A DNA stretch of 64,000 nt from Lactonifactor sp050944855 (lineage in GTDB: Bacteria > Bacillota > Clostridia > Lachnospirales > Lachnospiraceae), in the NCBI GenBank assembly GCA_050944855.1, contig JBMNRU010000011.1, positions 1 through 64,000 on the forward strand. Reading direction: 5' to 3'. The notes under the pieces are model-generated. The model saw only the letters and a list, made by a program, of their open reading frames with translations. It had not been told where the DNA came from and searched no databases. A program made the translations under genes and the position numbers. This document shows positions 25,175 to 33,663 of the stretch, piece by piece (within the stretch, counting starts at the first letter, position 1; every line of letters begins with the position of its first letter).

Positions 25175-26857
25175 ATGTTAAGTGCAGTTGATAATACAGT
25201 GATTTTTTTATGCATTCTTGGAATTTTAGGAATCGGATATTATTTTTCAAAAACCTCTCAGAGTATGGACAGCTTTTATAAAGCAAACCGGGCACTCCCC
25301 TGGTCTTTGGTAGTTGGTACGCTGATGGCGTCCTGGTATAGTGGATCCGGTATCATAGGTACCGTAGGATATGCTTCTACTATGGGTTTTGCAGCTTTCT
25401 TTATCTGGTCGATCGGGGCGCATGCGGTTCGCTTCCCGCTGGCTTTGTGGGTGGCGCCGAGAATTTCTGTTAAGGCAAAGGGAACTATTCCGGATCTGCT
25501 CCGCAGAAATTATGGTAAGCTGTCAGCTGTTCTGGGTTCTATTGTACTGGTAATTTCCTGCCTTTCTATCGGTGAAGTAGCGGCGGTAGGATACGTAGGA
25601 GAAGCAGCATGGGATCAGAATAAGGTGGTAGTTGCAGGCATTGTAGTTGCGGTATCTATTGGTATTACCTGTCTTGGCGGTTTGATGGGCGTTGCTGTTA
25701 CCGATATGATCTTTTTCTTCCTGATGGTTGTCTGCGTGTCTTCTGTATTCCCGAAGATGTTCTTTGGAGTAGGAGGAATTGAGGGATTCCATGCAGTATT
25801 AGATACAGCAGCTCCGGAAATGATGACGCCTTTGGGCGGTATTCCGTGGGCACAGGCAGCTGTACTGATTATTCTTTGTATCAATCTGTACAAGGATCCT
25901 ACATTTTATCAGCGATTTTCAGCAGCTAATTCACCAAAGACCGGTAAACGGGCTATGCTGACCTGTTTCTCTATCTGGCTTTCTTTTGACGTGGTAACAC
26001 AGATGACAGGTACTATTGTACGTGTAATGGATCCGTCTCTGGCAGTACAGCCGGAAGTTCGTTACATTCAGTTGGTGTTGGAAAATCTGCCGGTTGGTGT
26101 GCGGGGATTATTTATTGTAGGTATTCTGGGTGCCATTGTATCCACTTTGGATAGTTACTATCTGGTAGGCGGAGAGATTATTTCTAATGATATTATCTAT
26201 ATGATAAGAGGGGACAAGAGACTGCCGGATAAGCTCAGTATCCGTATTACCCGTTTTTCAGCAGTTATTTTCGGTGTTGTAGGACTTGCTACAGCATTCC
26301 GTTTTGACCGTGTATATGATGCTTTCTTATTCCTGACGAGTATCAGTATGACACTGTTGTTTGTTCCGGTTATTGCGGCCCTGATGTTTGATGGGAAGAA
26401 AACCAACGTGGCTGGTCTGGCAAGTATGATTGTAGGTGCGGTTTCCTGGATCTTCTTCCAGTATATTTGTCCGGTTTATGCCGGAGACTATATGGTAGAT
26501 CCGGTTATCATTGGCCTGCCGCTTTCCTTTATTGCTTTCCTGATCGGAAACCGTTTTGGTGTAGATCTGAATGCAAAGAGAAGACTGGAACTGGAAAAGG
26601 CAGGAACTCCTGTGGAAGACGACCAGCTTACTCCGGAATTTAAAGAAGAAATTAAAGTACGGTGGATTGGCATTGATGGTGCTTTAGTGTTATTATATAT
26701 TGTATTAGCATGTATTTATGGTTATGGTCTGATCCACAGTATTGACTGGATTATAGGATATATGGCTCCGGGTGTGGCAATGGCAATTGCTACCGGCGTA
26801 TTCCTGAAATATTGTACGGAAGTATTTTCCTTTGCTACAGGTAAAAAAGGAAAATAA
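25175..26857 (+). CDS. Sodium:solute symporter (SSS family)
   Basis: A 560-aa inner-membrane protein with about 13 helices, importing a small organic solute with Na+. SSS features: the N-terminal helix followed by YFSKTSQSMDSFYKANR and the unwound helix-1 region TLMASWYSGSGIIGTVGYAS. Related carriers take up proline, betaines, pantothenate or sugars. ATG 25175 follows GGAGGGTGG; 25160 would add five residues. As the only transporter in the cluster it presumably imports the pathway substrate. Confidence 0.9.
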   Translation: MLSAVDNTVIFLCILGILGIGYYFSKTSQSMDSFYKANRALPWSLVVGTLMASWYSGSGIIGTVGYASTMGFAAFFIWSIGAHAVRFPLALWVAPRISVKAKGTIPDLLRRNYGKLSAVLGSIVLVISCLSIGEVAAVGYVGEAAWDQNKVVVAGIVVAVSIGITCLGGLMGVAVTDMIFFFLMVVCVSSVFPKMFFGVGGIEGFHAVLDTAAPEMMTPLGGIPWAQAAVLIILCINLYKDPTFYQRFSAANSPKTGKRAMLTCFSIWLSFDVVTQMTGTIVRVMDPSLAVQPEVRYIQLVLENLPVGVRGLFIVGILGAIVSTLDSYYLVGGEIISNDIIYMIRGDKRLPDKLSIRITRFSAVIFGVVGLATAFRFDRVYDAFLFLTSISMTLLFVPVIAALMFDGKKTNVAGLASMIVGAVSWIFFQYICPVYAGDYMVDPVIIGLPLSFIAFLIGNRFGVDLNAKRRLELEKAGTPVEDDQLTPEFKEEIKVRWIGIDGALVLLYIVLACIYGYGLIHSIDWIIGYMAPGVAMAIATGVFLKYCTEVFSFATGKKGK

Positions 26858-26877
26858 AAAATGCGGGAGGGATTGTT

Positions 26878-27414
26878 TTGAAAATACAGTGTTTTCCAGT
26901 GACGATGACACGGGAAGAGGCTTTGGCAATTGCAGGAGGAAGAAAAAATCCGCTGCTTAAGGCCTTTTACGGATCAAAGAAAATCAATCTTCGGTTGATG
27001 TATTTGGAAAGTCGGTATTTTATCTATGAAATGACGTATATGGATAATTTGCTGATGAAGCTTTTTAGAAGAAATCATCCGGAAGAAAAACAGAAAATTC
27101 GTATTATGGTAGAAGCAACTACCTGTACAGCTTCCTATACGGATGCGGAGATACATACGATTGAAAAAGAAGTAGATGAAAACGATATTCAGCTGGCCAA
27201 TTATGAAGATCAGCGTCTGGAAGACTGTGGTGCCACGATGGCAAGATGTATGGTGAGACGCCATATGGGAAGAGATCTGACAATCCGTCCGATATCGATG
27301 CAAAAAGTTTACCGTCCCTATTATATTGCTATTTACGGGGAGATGGTTGAGGGCACAAAAGCCCACTATCTTCCCATAGCGGCGGATGGAAACGAGGTTT
27401 ACAAGACGCTTTAA
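26878..27414 (+). CDS. Conserved-looking protein of unknown function in the catabolic cluster
   Basis: A 178-aa soluble protein with no signal peptide or membrane helix. I do not recognise its family. It holds few cysteines (TTCTASY, LEDCGATMARCMVRR), so a metal or cofactor role cannot be asserted. The TTG start at 26878 is set by GGGAGGG 6 bp upstream. Its position between the symporter and the Fe-S protein suggests an accessory role in the pathway. Confidence 0.78.
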   Translation: MKIQCFPVTMTREEALAIAGGRKNPLLKAFYGSKKINLRLMYLESRYFIYEMTYMDNLLMKLFRRNHPEEKQKIRIMVEATTCTASYTDAEIHTIEKEVDENDIQLANYEDQRLEDCGATMARCMVRRHMGRDLTIRPISMQKVYRPYYIAIYGEMVEGTKAHYLPIAADGNEVYKTL

Positions 27415-27428
27415 TACAGGAGGGTAAG

Positions 27429-28328
27429 ATGAGCAGAGAACTTTTTATAAAGAAATATAAAGTCCCGGAGGCTGCCAAACCATATTTATCTCTTATTTTT
27501 ACAGAGCAGGAAATGGATTTCGCAGAACAGATGGAATCGGATACTTTTACGGCAGAGCAGGTGGCAGAATTGGCAGGAAGTTCTGCAGCAGAGACATTTT
27601 ATAAGAGGGGTATTATTTCCTTTACGGATAACAGCAGGACAAAATATTGCCTGGGAGATTTTTATACCCGTCTGGATCTGTTCGCTCTGGGAGAACAGGA
27701 GGTGTACCGCAGTATACCGAAGGAGGGGCAGCAGGCTTTGGATGCCTGGTATCTGGATGCTTTTCAGAAACGGCTGGATCCTGACTGCAGTAAGAGACCC
27801 ACAGCCGATGAAGTTGTCACTTTAGAAGAAACTCTGGAGTTTATAGAACAGCAGGGTGATAAGGAAGTATATTTATTGGACTGTGACTGCAAGAGTTTAA
27901 GCGGTGCATGTAATTTACCGAAACATGTCTGTATCAGTTACCGTACAGGTGTGAATCTGACAACAGACAGAGGAATCGGAGAAAAGATTGATAAAGAAAA
28001 GGCAAAAGAAGTAGTCCGCATGGCGGACGAGGCAGGGCTGATGCATACCATAAACGGCGAAGGCATCTGTAACTGCTGCGGAGACTGCTGTTATCTGTTT
28101 CGAACGATGAAGCAGAGACAATCCACCGGGCTATGGCCGAAAAGTAATCATCGGATCGCATGGGAGGCAGAGACATGCGTGCAGTGTGAAAGCTGTCTGG
28201 AACGCTGTCATTTCCAGGTACTGCGTATGGAAGAAGGAGAGATGCAGATCGCCCATGAACAGTGTGTGGGCTGTGGAATTTGTGTTTCTGCCTGTCCTGT
28301 GGATGCACTGCATCTGATACCGAGATAA
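27429..28328 (+). CDS. 4Fe-4S ferredoxin-type protein
   Basis: A 299-aa cytosolic electron-transfer protein. The N-terminal ~110 residues are helical, with a winged-helix-like look. A cysteine-rich middle region (CDCKSLSGACNLPKHVC and CNCCGDCC) may hold another metal site. The C-terminus has two ferredoxin motifs, CVQCESCLERC (followed by H rather than P) and CVGCGICVSACPVDA. It is placed just before the molybdenum hydroxylase genes and may carry electrons from that enzyme to ferredoxin or NAD. AGGAGGG supports ATG 27429. Confidence 0.85.
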   Translation: MSRELFIKKYKVPEAAKPYLSLIFTEQEMDFAEQMESDTFTAEQVAELAGSSAAETFYKRGIISFTDNSRTKYCLGDFYTRLDLFALGEQEVYRSIPKEGQQALDAWYLDAFQKRLDPDCSKRPTADEVVTLEETLEFIEQQGDKEVYLLDCDCKSLSGACNLPKHVCISYRTGVNLTTDRGIGEKIDKEKAKEVVRMADEAGLMHTINGEGICNCCGDCCYLFRTMKQRQSTGLWPKSNHRIAWEAETCVQCESCLERCHFQVLRMEEGEMQIAHEQCVGCGICVSACPVDALHLIPR

Positions 28329-28345
28329 AAGAGAGGAGGAATCTT

Positions 28346-30628
28346 ATGCGAGAGAAGGCATTGCGTTATGTAGGGGTATCCATGTCCAATGATAACGCAT
28401 ACGGAAAAGTAACCGGAAAAGTGCAGTACTGTGGAGATTTAAGTGCGCCCGGCCAGTTGCATATGAAGATAAAAGGCAGTGAGATTGCTCACGGGAAAGT
28501 AATTCAGGTAGATGATGCAGAAGCATGGAAGGTGCCGGGTGTAAAGGCAGTGTACAGCTGTTTTAATACACCGGATACCTTATATGACAGAGGCAGGGTA
28601 GCCGCTTATGAAGGCGGCGCTTTCCAGGAGCGTTTATTTGATGCGCATATTCGTTTTATGGGTGAACGTGTAGCAGCAGTTGTCGCAGATACGGTGGAAC
28701 ATGCGGAGGAAGCATGCAGAAAAATTAAAGTCGAATATGAGACATATCCGATGGCAGCTACGATGGAAGCGGCATGTAAGGAAGATGCCCCGAAAATTCA
28801 TGAAACGGGCAATGTACAGGAACTGGATGTGGTTTCCTGCGGCGATTACGACGCCTGTGAAGCCGAGCTTGTACATAAGAGTCATACCAGTTGGGGAAGG
28901 ATCACTCATCTTTCTATGGAAACCCATACAACCAGAGCTCTTTACGAGAAAGGTGCCAACAAATTGACCGTATGGACCGGATGTCAGACAGTATTTGGCA
29001 TTCGCAGTACCCTGGGAGATCTCCTTGGCATGCCATATTCCAAAGTGCGGGTGATTAAGACCACCATGGGCGGTTCATTTGGATGTAAGCAGGAAACCAT
29101 AACCGAACCATTGGCAGCTTATGCGGCAAAGGATCTGGAAGCAGATGTCATGCTGGCATATACCCGAGAAGAACAGATCAATAATTCCATGTTAAAGCAT
29201 AGTGTAAAGACAGAAGTGGAAAGCAAAGTGCATCCGGATGGAACCATCGAAGGCTTGAAAGTGCGGATGATGATGGATGCGGGAGCTTATCTGACGGTTT
29301 CCCCGTCTTTGGCACAGAAAGTGGGGAAAAAGCTGGGAAAGGTTTATCGGATTCCTAATATTTATTATGATGGAAAAGTGGTTTGTACGAATACGGCAGT
29401 AAACGGAAGTTTTAGAAGCTGGGGTTCTGTTGAGGCCGCTTTGATATATGAGAATCACTGGAATCAGGTGGCAGAAGAACTGCATATGGATCCCGTTGAA
29501 TTCCGTCTGAAAAATGTACACGAAGCTTATGAATTAGAGCCGATGTACAAAGTAACTGTAGGCAATACCCATTTCAAAGAGTGTTTAATCAGAGGAAGGG
29601 ATGCCTTCCGATGGGAAGAACGCAGAAAAGCGTGCGAGGAGAAGAATAAGAAAGGCGGGCGCTATCGCTATGGTGCAGGTATGGCGCTGGCTTCGCATAC
29701 CAGTTCTTTTTATCCTTACGGTGCAGATATGGCAAATGCAGTTGCCAGAATTCAGGATGACGGAAGCCTGTTAGTTCATGTGGGGGTTCACGATCACGGC
29801 TGTGGTACCGTTATGGCAATGAAAAAAATTGCAGCGGAAGTGATGGAAATCGACCTGGAAAAGGTAGAATTAAAAGAAGCAGATACAGATGTGAGTATGT
29901 ATGATTATGGCTGTTATGCAAGCCGTACCGTATATATGTTAGGTCAGGCGGTCAAGAAGTGCTGCGAGGATTTAAAAGAGCAGGCACGTCATATGGCAGC
30001 TATAAAAATGCAGTGTAATTACAGTGTGCTGCAATATGAAGACGGCGTTTTTATTAAAGAGGATGAACCGGATAAGAGAATGAGTTTGCTGGAGACAGCG
30101 CGTTACGCATTGGGAGTCATGGCGGAAGATTTATATGCAAAAGCAACTGTACATTCCCGTGAAAATCCAGGCGTGCCTGCTGCACATTTTACTGAAGTAA
30201 AGGTAGATACTTACAGCGGTATGGTAGAAGTCGTGGATTGTCTGTCTGTTCATGATGTGGGTAAAGCAGTGAATCCGGATATGTGTATTGGCCAGGTGGG
30301 AAGCGGTATCCAGCAGGGCATGGGAATTGCGCTGTGTGAAGAGATTAAGATTGATCCGAAAACGGGAAAAACACTGATCACCAACTTTAAAAATTACGAA
30401 GTGGCAAACGCGGTAGATGTACCGGAATATGAAGCCCTTTTTATCGAAGAAGGAAATGAATTCGGGCCTTATGGTGCAAAATCCATCGGTGAAGTAGTGG
30501 TAGTTCCGGTTCCGCCGGCATTGGTGGCAGCTGTCAATCATGCACTGGGAACCAGGCTGACTGATCTGCCGCTGACCCCGTCTGTGATTCTGGAAGCGCT
30601 TGAGAAAAAGGAGGGAGAAAAAGCATGA
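28346..30628 (+). CDS. Molybdenum hydroxylase large subunit (xanthine dehydrogenase family)
   Basis: A 760-aa molybdopterin-binding subunit. Family enzymes insert a water-derived hydroxyl into N-heterocycles or aldehydes. Visible: the N-terminal hammerhead domain (KVTGKVQYCGDL), TTMGGSFGCKQE, the pterin region FRSWG, and the catalytic Glu in GPYGAKSIGEVVV near the C-terminus. The usual GQG-type loop reads HDHGCGT, an unusual variant. ATG 28346 follows GAGGAGG; upstream in-frame starts are ignored. Its stop overlaps the 2Fe-2S subunit start. The substrate is unknown; a heterocyclic catabolite is likely. Confidence 0.9.
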   Translation: MREKALRYVGVSMSNDNAYGKVTGKVQYCGDLSAPGQLHMKIKGSEIAHGKVIQVDDAEAWKVPGVKAVYSCFNTPDTLYDRGRVAAYEGGAFQERLFDAHIRFMGERVAAVVADTVEHAEEACRKIKVEYETYPMAATMEAACKEDAPKIHETGNVQELDVVSCGDYDACEAELVHKSHTSWGRITHLSMETHTTRALYEKGANKLTVWTGCQTVFGIRSTLGDLLGMPYSKVRVIKTTMGGSFGCKQETITEPLAAYAAKDLEADVMLAYTREEQINNSMLKHSVKTEVESKVHPDGTIEGLKVRMMMDAGAYLTVSPSLAQKVGKKLGKVYRIPNIYYDGKVVCTNTAVNGSFRSWGSVEAALIYENHWNQVAEELHMDPVEFRLKNVHEAYELEPMYKVTVGNTHFKECLIRGRDAFRWEERRKACEEKNKKGGRYRYGAGMALASHTSSFYPYGADMANAVARIQDDGSLLVHVGVHDHGCGTVMAMKKIAAEVMEIDLEKVELKEADTDVSMYDYGCYASRTVYMLGQAVKKCCEDLKEQARHMAAIKMQCNYSVLQYEDGVFIKEDEPDKRMSLLETARYALGVMAEDLYAKATVHSRENPGVPAAHFTEVKVDTYSGMVEVVDCLSVHDVGKAVNPDMCIGQVGSGIQQGMGIALCEEIKIDPKTGKTLITNFKNYEVANAVDVPEYEALFIEEGNEFGPYGAKSIGEVVVVPVPPALVAAVNHALGTRLTDLPLTPSVILEALEKKEGEKA

Positions 30629-31092
30629 TCATTCATTTTACTGTAAACGGAGAAAAGATGACAATGGATGTGCCTCCTGAGAAAAGATTATTGGATTTTA
30701 TCCGGGAAGATCTGCTGCTTACCGGAACGAAGGAAGGATGCGCAGAAGGAGAATGCGGCGCCTGCACGGTGATCCTGAATGGAAAAGCGGTACATTCCTG
30801 CCTGACTATGACCGGACAGCTGGACGGCGGAGAATTAATGACAGTAGAAGGGTTGGAAAAGAACGGGGAACTGGATGCACTGCAGAAAGCTTTTATCAAA
30901 AAAAGTGCGGTGCAGTGCGGATTTTGTACGGCAGGTATGCTGATGTCCGCAAAAGCTCTTTTAATGGAGAATCCAAATCCGACTCCGGAAGAGATTAAAC
31001 GTGCCATCGCAGGCAATATTTGCAGATGCGGCGGCTATAAAGAGATTAAAGCAGCCATTGCAGATGCGGCTGACCAGGAAGGAGCGAAGTGA
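30625..31092 (+). CDS. Molybdenum hydroxylase 2Fe-2S subunit
   Basis: A 155-aa small subunit passing electrons from Mo to FAD. The plant-ferredoxin-type cluster uses C39, C44, C47 and C59 (GCAEGECGACTV). The second [2Fe-2S] uses C98, C101, C133 and C135 (QCGFCTAGM and ICRCGGY). It overlaps the large-subunit stop by 4 bp and the FAD-subunit start by 1 bp, so the three are translationally coupled. Confidence 0.95.
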   Translation: MIIHFTVNGEKMTMDVPPEKRLLDFIREDLLLTGTKEGCAEGECGACTVILNGKAVHSCLTMTGQLDGGELMTVEGLEKNGELDALQKAFIKKSAVQCGFCTAGMLMSAKALLMENPNPTPEEIKRAIAGNICRCGGYKEIKAAIADAADQEGAK

Positions 31093-31973
31093 TGATGAAT
31101 GGTAGTTTTTTACATCCCCACACCATGCAGGAACTGGCAGAAGCTCTGGGTCAGATGACAGAAAAGAGCCGTATTATAGCAGGCGGCACAGATCTGATGA
31201 TCGTACTTCGCAATAAAAGACCGGAAGTGGATATGTATGTGAATATTTGGGGTATGGAAGAAATAGAAGGTATCCGTGAAGAAGAGGGATGGGTGCGCAT
31301 TGGTGCCGCCACGACTCACGATACGATCTCTAAAAATCCCATTATAAAAGAAAAATTCAAAGCATTGTCCATGGCATGCGGAAGGGTCGGATCCCAGCAG
31401 ATCCGCAACAAAGGAACCATCGGGGGCAGTTTAGTCAATGCCTCTCCGGCAGGTGATATGATTCCTTGTGTGTGTCTGTTTGGCGGGGAACTGGAAATTT
31501 TAAAGGCAGATGGCAGTACGTATCGTATACTGGCGGCTGATTTCACTTTAGGAGTGAGCAAAACAGCTCTGCGGCCGCAGGAGGCGCTGACAGCGATCTG
31601 GCTGCCCATACGTGAAAACCGGCATAGTGCATTTGTAAAGCTGGGAAGTCGTAAGGAAGTGACGATCGCACAGGTGAATATGGCAGTTTCCTGGGAAAAA
31701 GATGAGTATTTCCATAATATAGAAGGATATTTGGGTGCGGTAGATACAAAACCAGTTTATCTGGAAGAGTTAGACCGTATTTTAGCGAATAAGAAAATAG
31801 AGCAGAAGCAAAGAGAAGAACTGGTACAGTCTTTAAGGGATCGTATCACCGCGATTCGCGAGAAGCGGAAACGCCCGCCCAAATTGAAAATTACGGAAGC
31901 CGAGCAGCTTTATAAAGAAAGAGCTGTGAGAAGCGTCGTATATGACATGATTGATCTTATGGAGGTAGAGTAA
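31092..31973 (+). CDS. Molybdenum hydroxylase FAD subunit
   Basis: A 293-aa FAD-binding subunit (CO dehydrogenase flavoprotein type). Visible: IAGGTDLMIVLRNK and the flavin motif GTIGGSLVNASPAGDM, plus a C-terminal CO-dehydrogenase flavoprotein domain. It passes electrons to NAD+ or ferredoxin. Starts at GTG 31089, ATG 31092 or ATG 31095 are all possible; 31092 gives the best spacing to GGAG. The stop TAA directly abuts the ATG of the lyase-like gene. Confidence 0.9.
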   Translation: MMNGSFLHPHTMQELAEALGQMTEKSRIIAGGTDLMIVLRNKRPEVDMYVNIWGMEEIEGIREEEGWVRIGAATTHDTISKNPIIKEKFKALSMACGRVGSQQIRNKGTIGGSLVNASPAGDMIPCVCLFGGELEILKADGSTYRILAADFTLGVSKTALRPQEALTAIWLPIRENRHSAFVKLGSRKEVTIAQVNMAVSWEKDEYFHNIEGYLGAVDTKPVYLEELDRILANKKIEQKQREELVQSLRDRITAIREKRKRPPKLKITEAEQLYKERAVRSVVYDMIDLMEVE

Positions 31974-33500
31974 ATGAGTAAAGTAATAACGCTGGGTCAC
32001 AAACTGACCCTGGAAGAATTCATGGATGTTGTTCGTTATCATGCGAAAGTGGAATTTTCAGAAGAGTACAAAGCAAAAATCCGTAAATCCAGAGCCATGG
32101 TAGAAAAGTGTGTGGATGAGGCACGTCCAGTGTACGGAACCACTACCGGTTTTGGTAAATTAGTAACACAATCCATCCCAAAAGAACAGGCAGAGCTGCT
32201 TCAGAAGAATATTATTCTTACACATTCTACTTCAGTAGGAGAACCTTTCGGTGAGGAAGAAGTGCGTGCCATGATGCTGATGGTGCTGCAGAGTATGGGT
32301 GTGGGCGTAACCGGTGTACGACTGGAACTGGCAGAAATGTATCGGGAAGCACTGAATAAAAATCTGATCCCCTATGTGCCGAAGGAGGGATCTGTAGGTT
32401 ATCTCTGTGCGGAAGCTCATATTGCTACCATTATGATCGGAGAAGGTCGGGCGTATTATGACGGTGTTTTATATGATGGCAAGACCGCTCTTGAAAAAGC
32501 AGGCATGAAACCTATCGTATTGAGTTATAAAGAAGGCCTGATCTTAACCAACGGTGTTACATCTCCGACGGCAATGGCTGCTATTGCTATCTATGATATG
32601 ATTCGTGCCGTTAAGACGGCAGATATTATTGGCGCCATGTCTTTGGAAGGACTTAACGGCATTATTAAAGCATATGATCCGCACATTACGAATTGCAGGC
32701 CGCAGGAAGAGCTGATTCATACAGCTGAAAATGTGCGTACCATATTGAAGGATTCCGAAGTGATAAAAGCTGCGAAAGGAAGTCATGTACAGGATCCACT
32801 GTCTCTTCGCTGTATTCCGCAGATGCATGGAGCCGCAAAGAGGGTGCTCTATAATGCAAAAGATGTTATCGAAGTGGAATTAAATTCCTGTGCTGACAAC
32901 CCGATCCTGTGTGGTGAAGGCGATGATTTTGATGCCTTTTCCAATGGAAATCCGGACAGCTCTTACGTAGGACTGCAGATGGATGCAGCCTGCATTGCAG
33001 TCACTTCTGTTGCCAAAATGTCTGAGAGAAGAAATGTCAGATTCCTGGATACGAATCTTTCCGGTTATCCATGGTTCTTAGTAAAGGAACCAGGTTTAAA
33101 TTCCGGTTTGATGATTCCTCAGTATACGCAGGCAGGACTTTTAAATGATATGCGTATTTTATGTACACCGGCCAGCATTGATAATGTAACCACCAGTGCC
33201 AATCAGGAAGATTATGTAGCTATGGGTTATAATGCCTGCAAGAAATCTTTGACTATAGTGAAGAATCTGGAATACGTGATGGCAATCGAACTGATGTCTG
33301 TATATCAGGCACAGCAGTTTGTGGACGAAGGGTTAGAGAGAGGCCAGGGAAGTAAGGTTGTATATGATCTGTTGAAGGATAGAGTTCCGGTTATGGATGT
33401 GGATATGTATCTGTATCCATGTCTTGAGACACTTCGGGATATGATTCATAGCGGTGAATTACTGGAGGCTGTGGAAAAGGTAACCGGACCATTGAAATAG
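31974..33500 (+). CDS. Aromatic amino acid lyase (HAL/PAL) homologue lacking the MIO cofactor motif
   Basis: A 508-aa protein plainly homologous to histidine ammonia-lyase along its length: YGTTTGFG with Tyr54, LTNGVTSPTA with Asn193, RCIPQ, and NQEDYVAMG with Glu412. The MIO-forming Ala-Ser-Gly is missing: GSVG (139-142) is followed by YLCAEAH instead of ASGDLAPLAH. The Tyr of the QDxYSLR motif is Leu276. It therefore cannot form MIO by the known route. MIO-free relatives are known, notably ergothionase, which eliminates trimethylamine from ergothioneine; this is a candidate function, not a demonstrated one. No hutU/hutI genes are nearby. Confidence 0.82.
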   Translation: MSKVITLGHKLTLEEFMDVVRYHAKVEFSEEYKAKIRKSRAMVEKCVDEARPVYGTTTGFGKLVTQSIPKEQAELLQKNIILTHSTSVGEPFGEEEVRAMMLMVLQSMGVGVTGVRLELAEMYREALNKNLIPYVPKEGSVGYLCAEAHIATIMIGEGRAYYDGVLYDGKTALEKAGMKPIVLSYKEGLILTNGVTSPTAMAAIAIYDMIRAVKTADIIGAMSLEGLNGIIKAYDPHITNCRPQEELIHTAENVRTILKDSEVIKAAKGSHVQDPLSLRCIPQMHGAAKRVLYNAKDVIEVELNSCADNPILCGEGDDFDAFSNGNPDSSYVGLQMDAACIAVTSVAKMSERRNVRFLDTNLSGYPWFLVKEPGLNSGLMIPQYTQAGLLNDMRILCTPASIDNVTTSANQEDYVAMGYNACKKSLTIVKNLEYVMAIELMSVYQAQQFVDEGLERGQGSKVVYDLLKDRVPVMDVDMYLYPCLETLRDMIHSGELLEAVEKVTGPLK

Positions 33501-33529
33501 AATACGATCCATGTGTCGTTGGGACATAC

Positions 33530-33569
33530 AGAGGCGGGGGACGGAAAGTTCCCTGCCTCTTGTCTTTTT
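33530..33569 (+). terminator. Internal terminator in the catabolic cluster
   Basis: AGAGGCGGGGGAC / GTTCCCTGCCTCT stem with 5-nt loop, then TGTCTTTTT. It divides the cluster into two transcription units or gives partial read-through. Confidence 0.75.
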
Positions 33570-33602
33570 ATCATACAGGAAAGTTCGCCCTATATGATAA
33601 AA
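33566..33602. promoter_or_regulatory. Inverted repeat upstream of the aconitase-X genes
   Basis: A perfect 10-bp inverted repeat TTTTATCATA (33566-33575) / TATGATAAAA (33593-33602) around 17 bp. It could be an operator for the second unit. A weak TTGAAC-17-AATCAT promoter (33609-33637) follows. Confidence 0.45.
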
Positions 33603-33663
33603 CTTTTGTTGAACAAAGACAGGGGATGGCCAATCATCGATTTGATGTACAGGAGGTAATATC

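Noticed and set aside
31974..33500. Annotation as histidine ammonia-lyase HutH
   Set aside because: The MIO tripeptide is absent and no urocanase or imidazolonepropionase genes are nearby.
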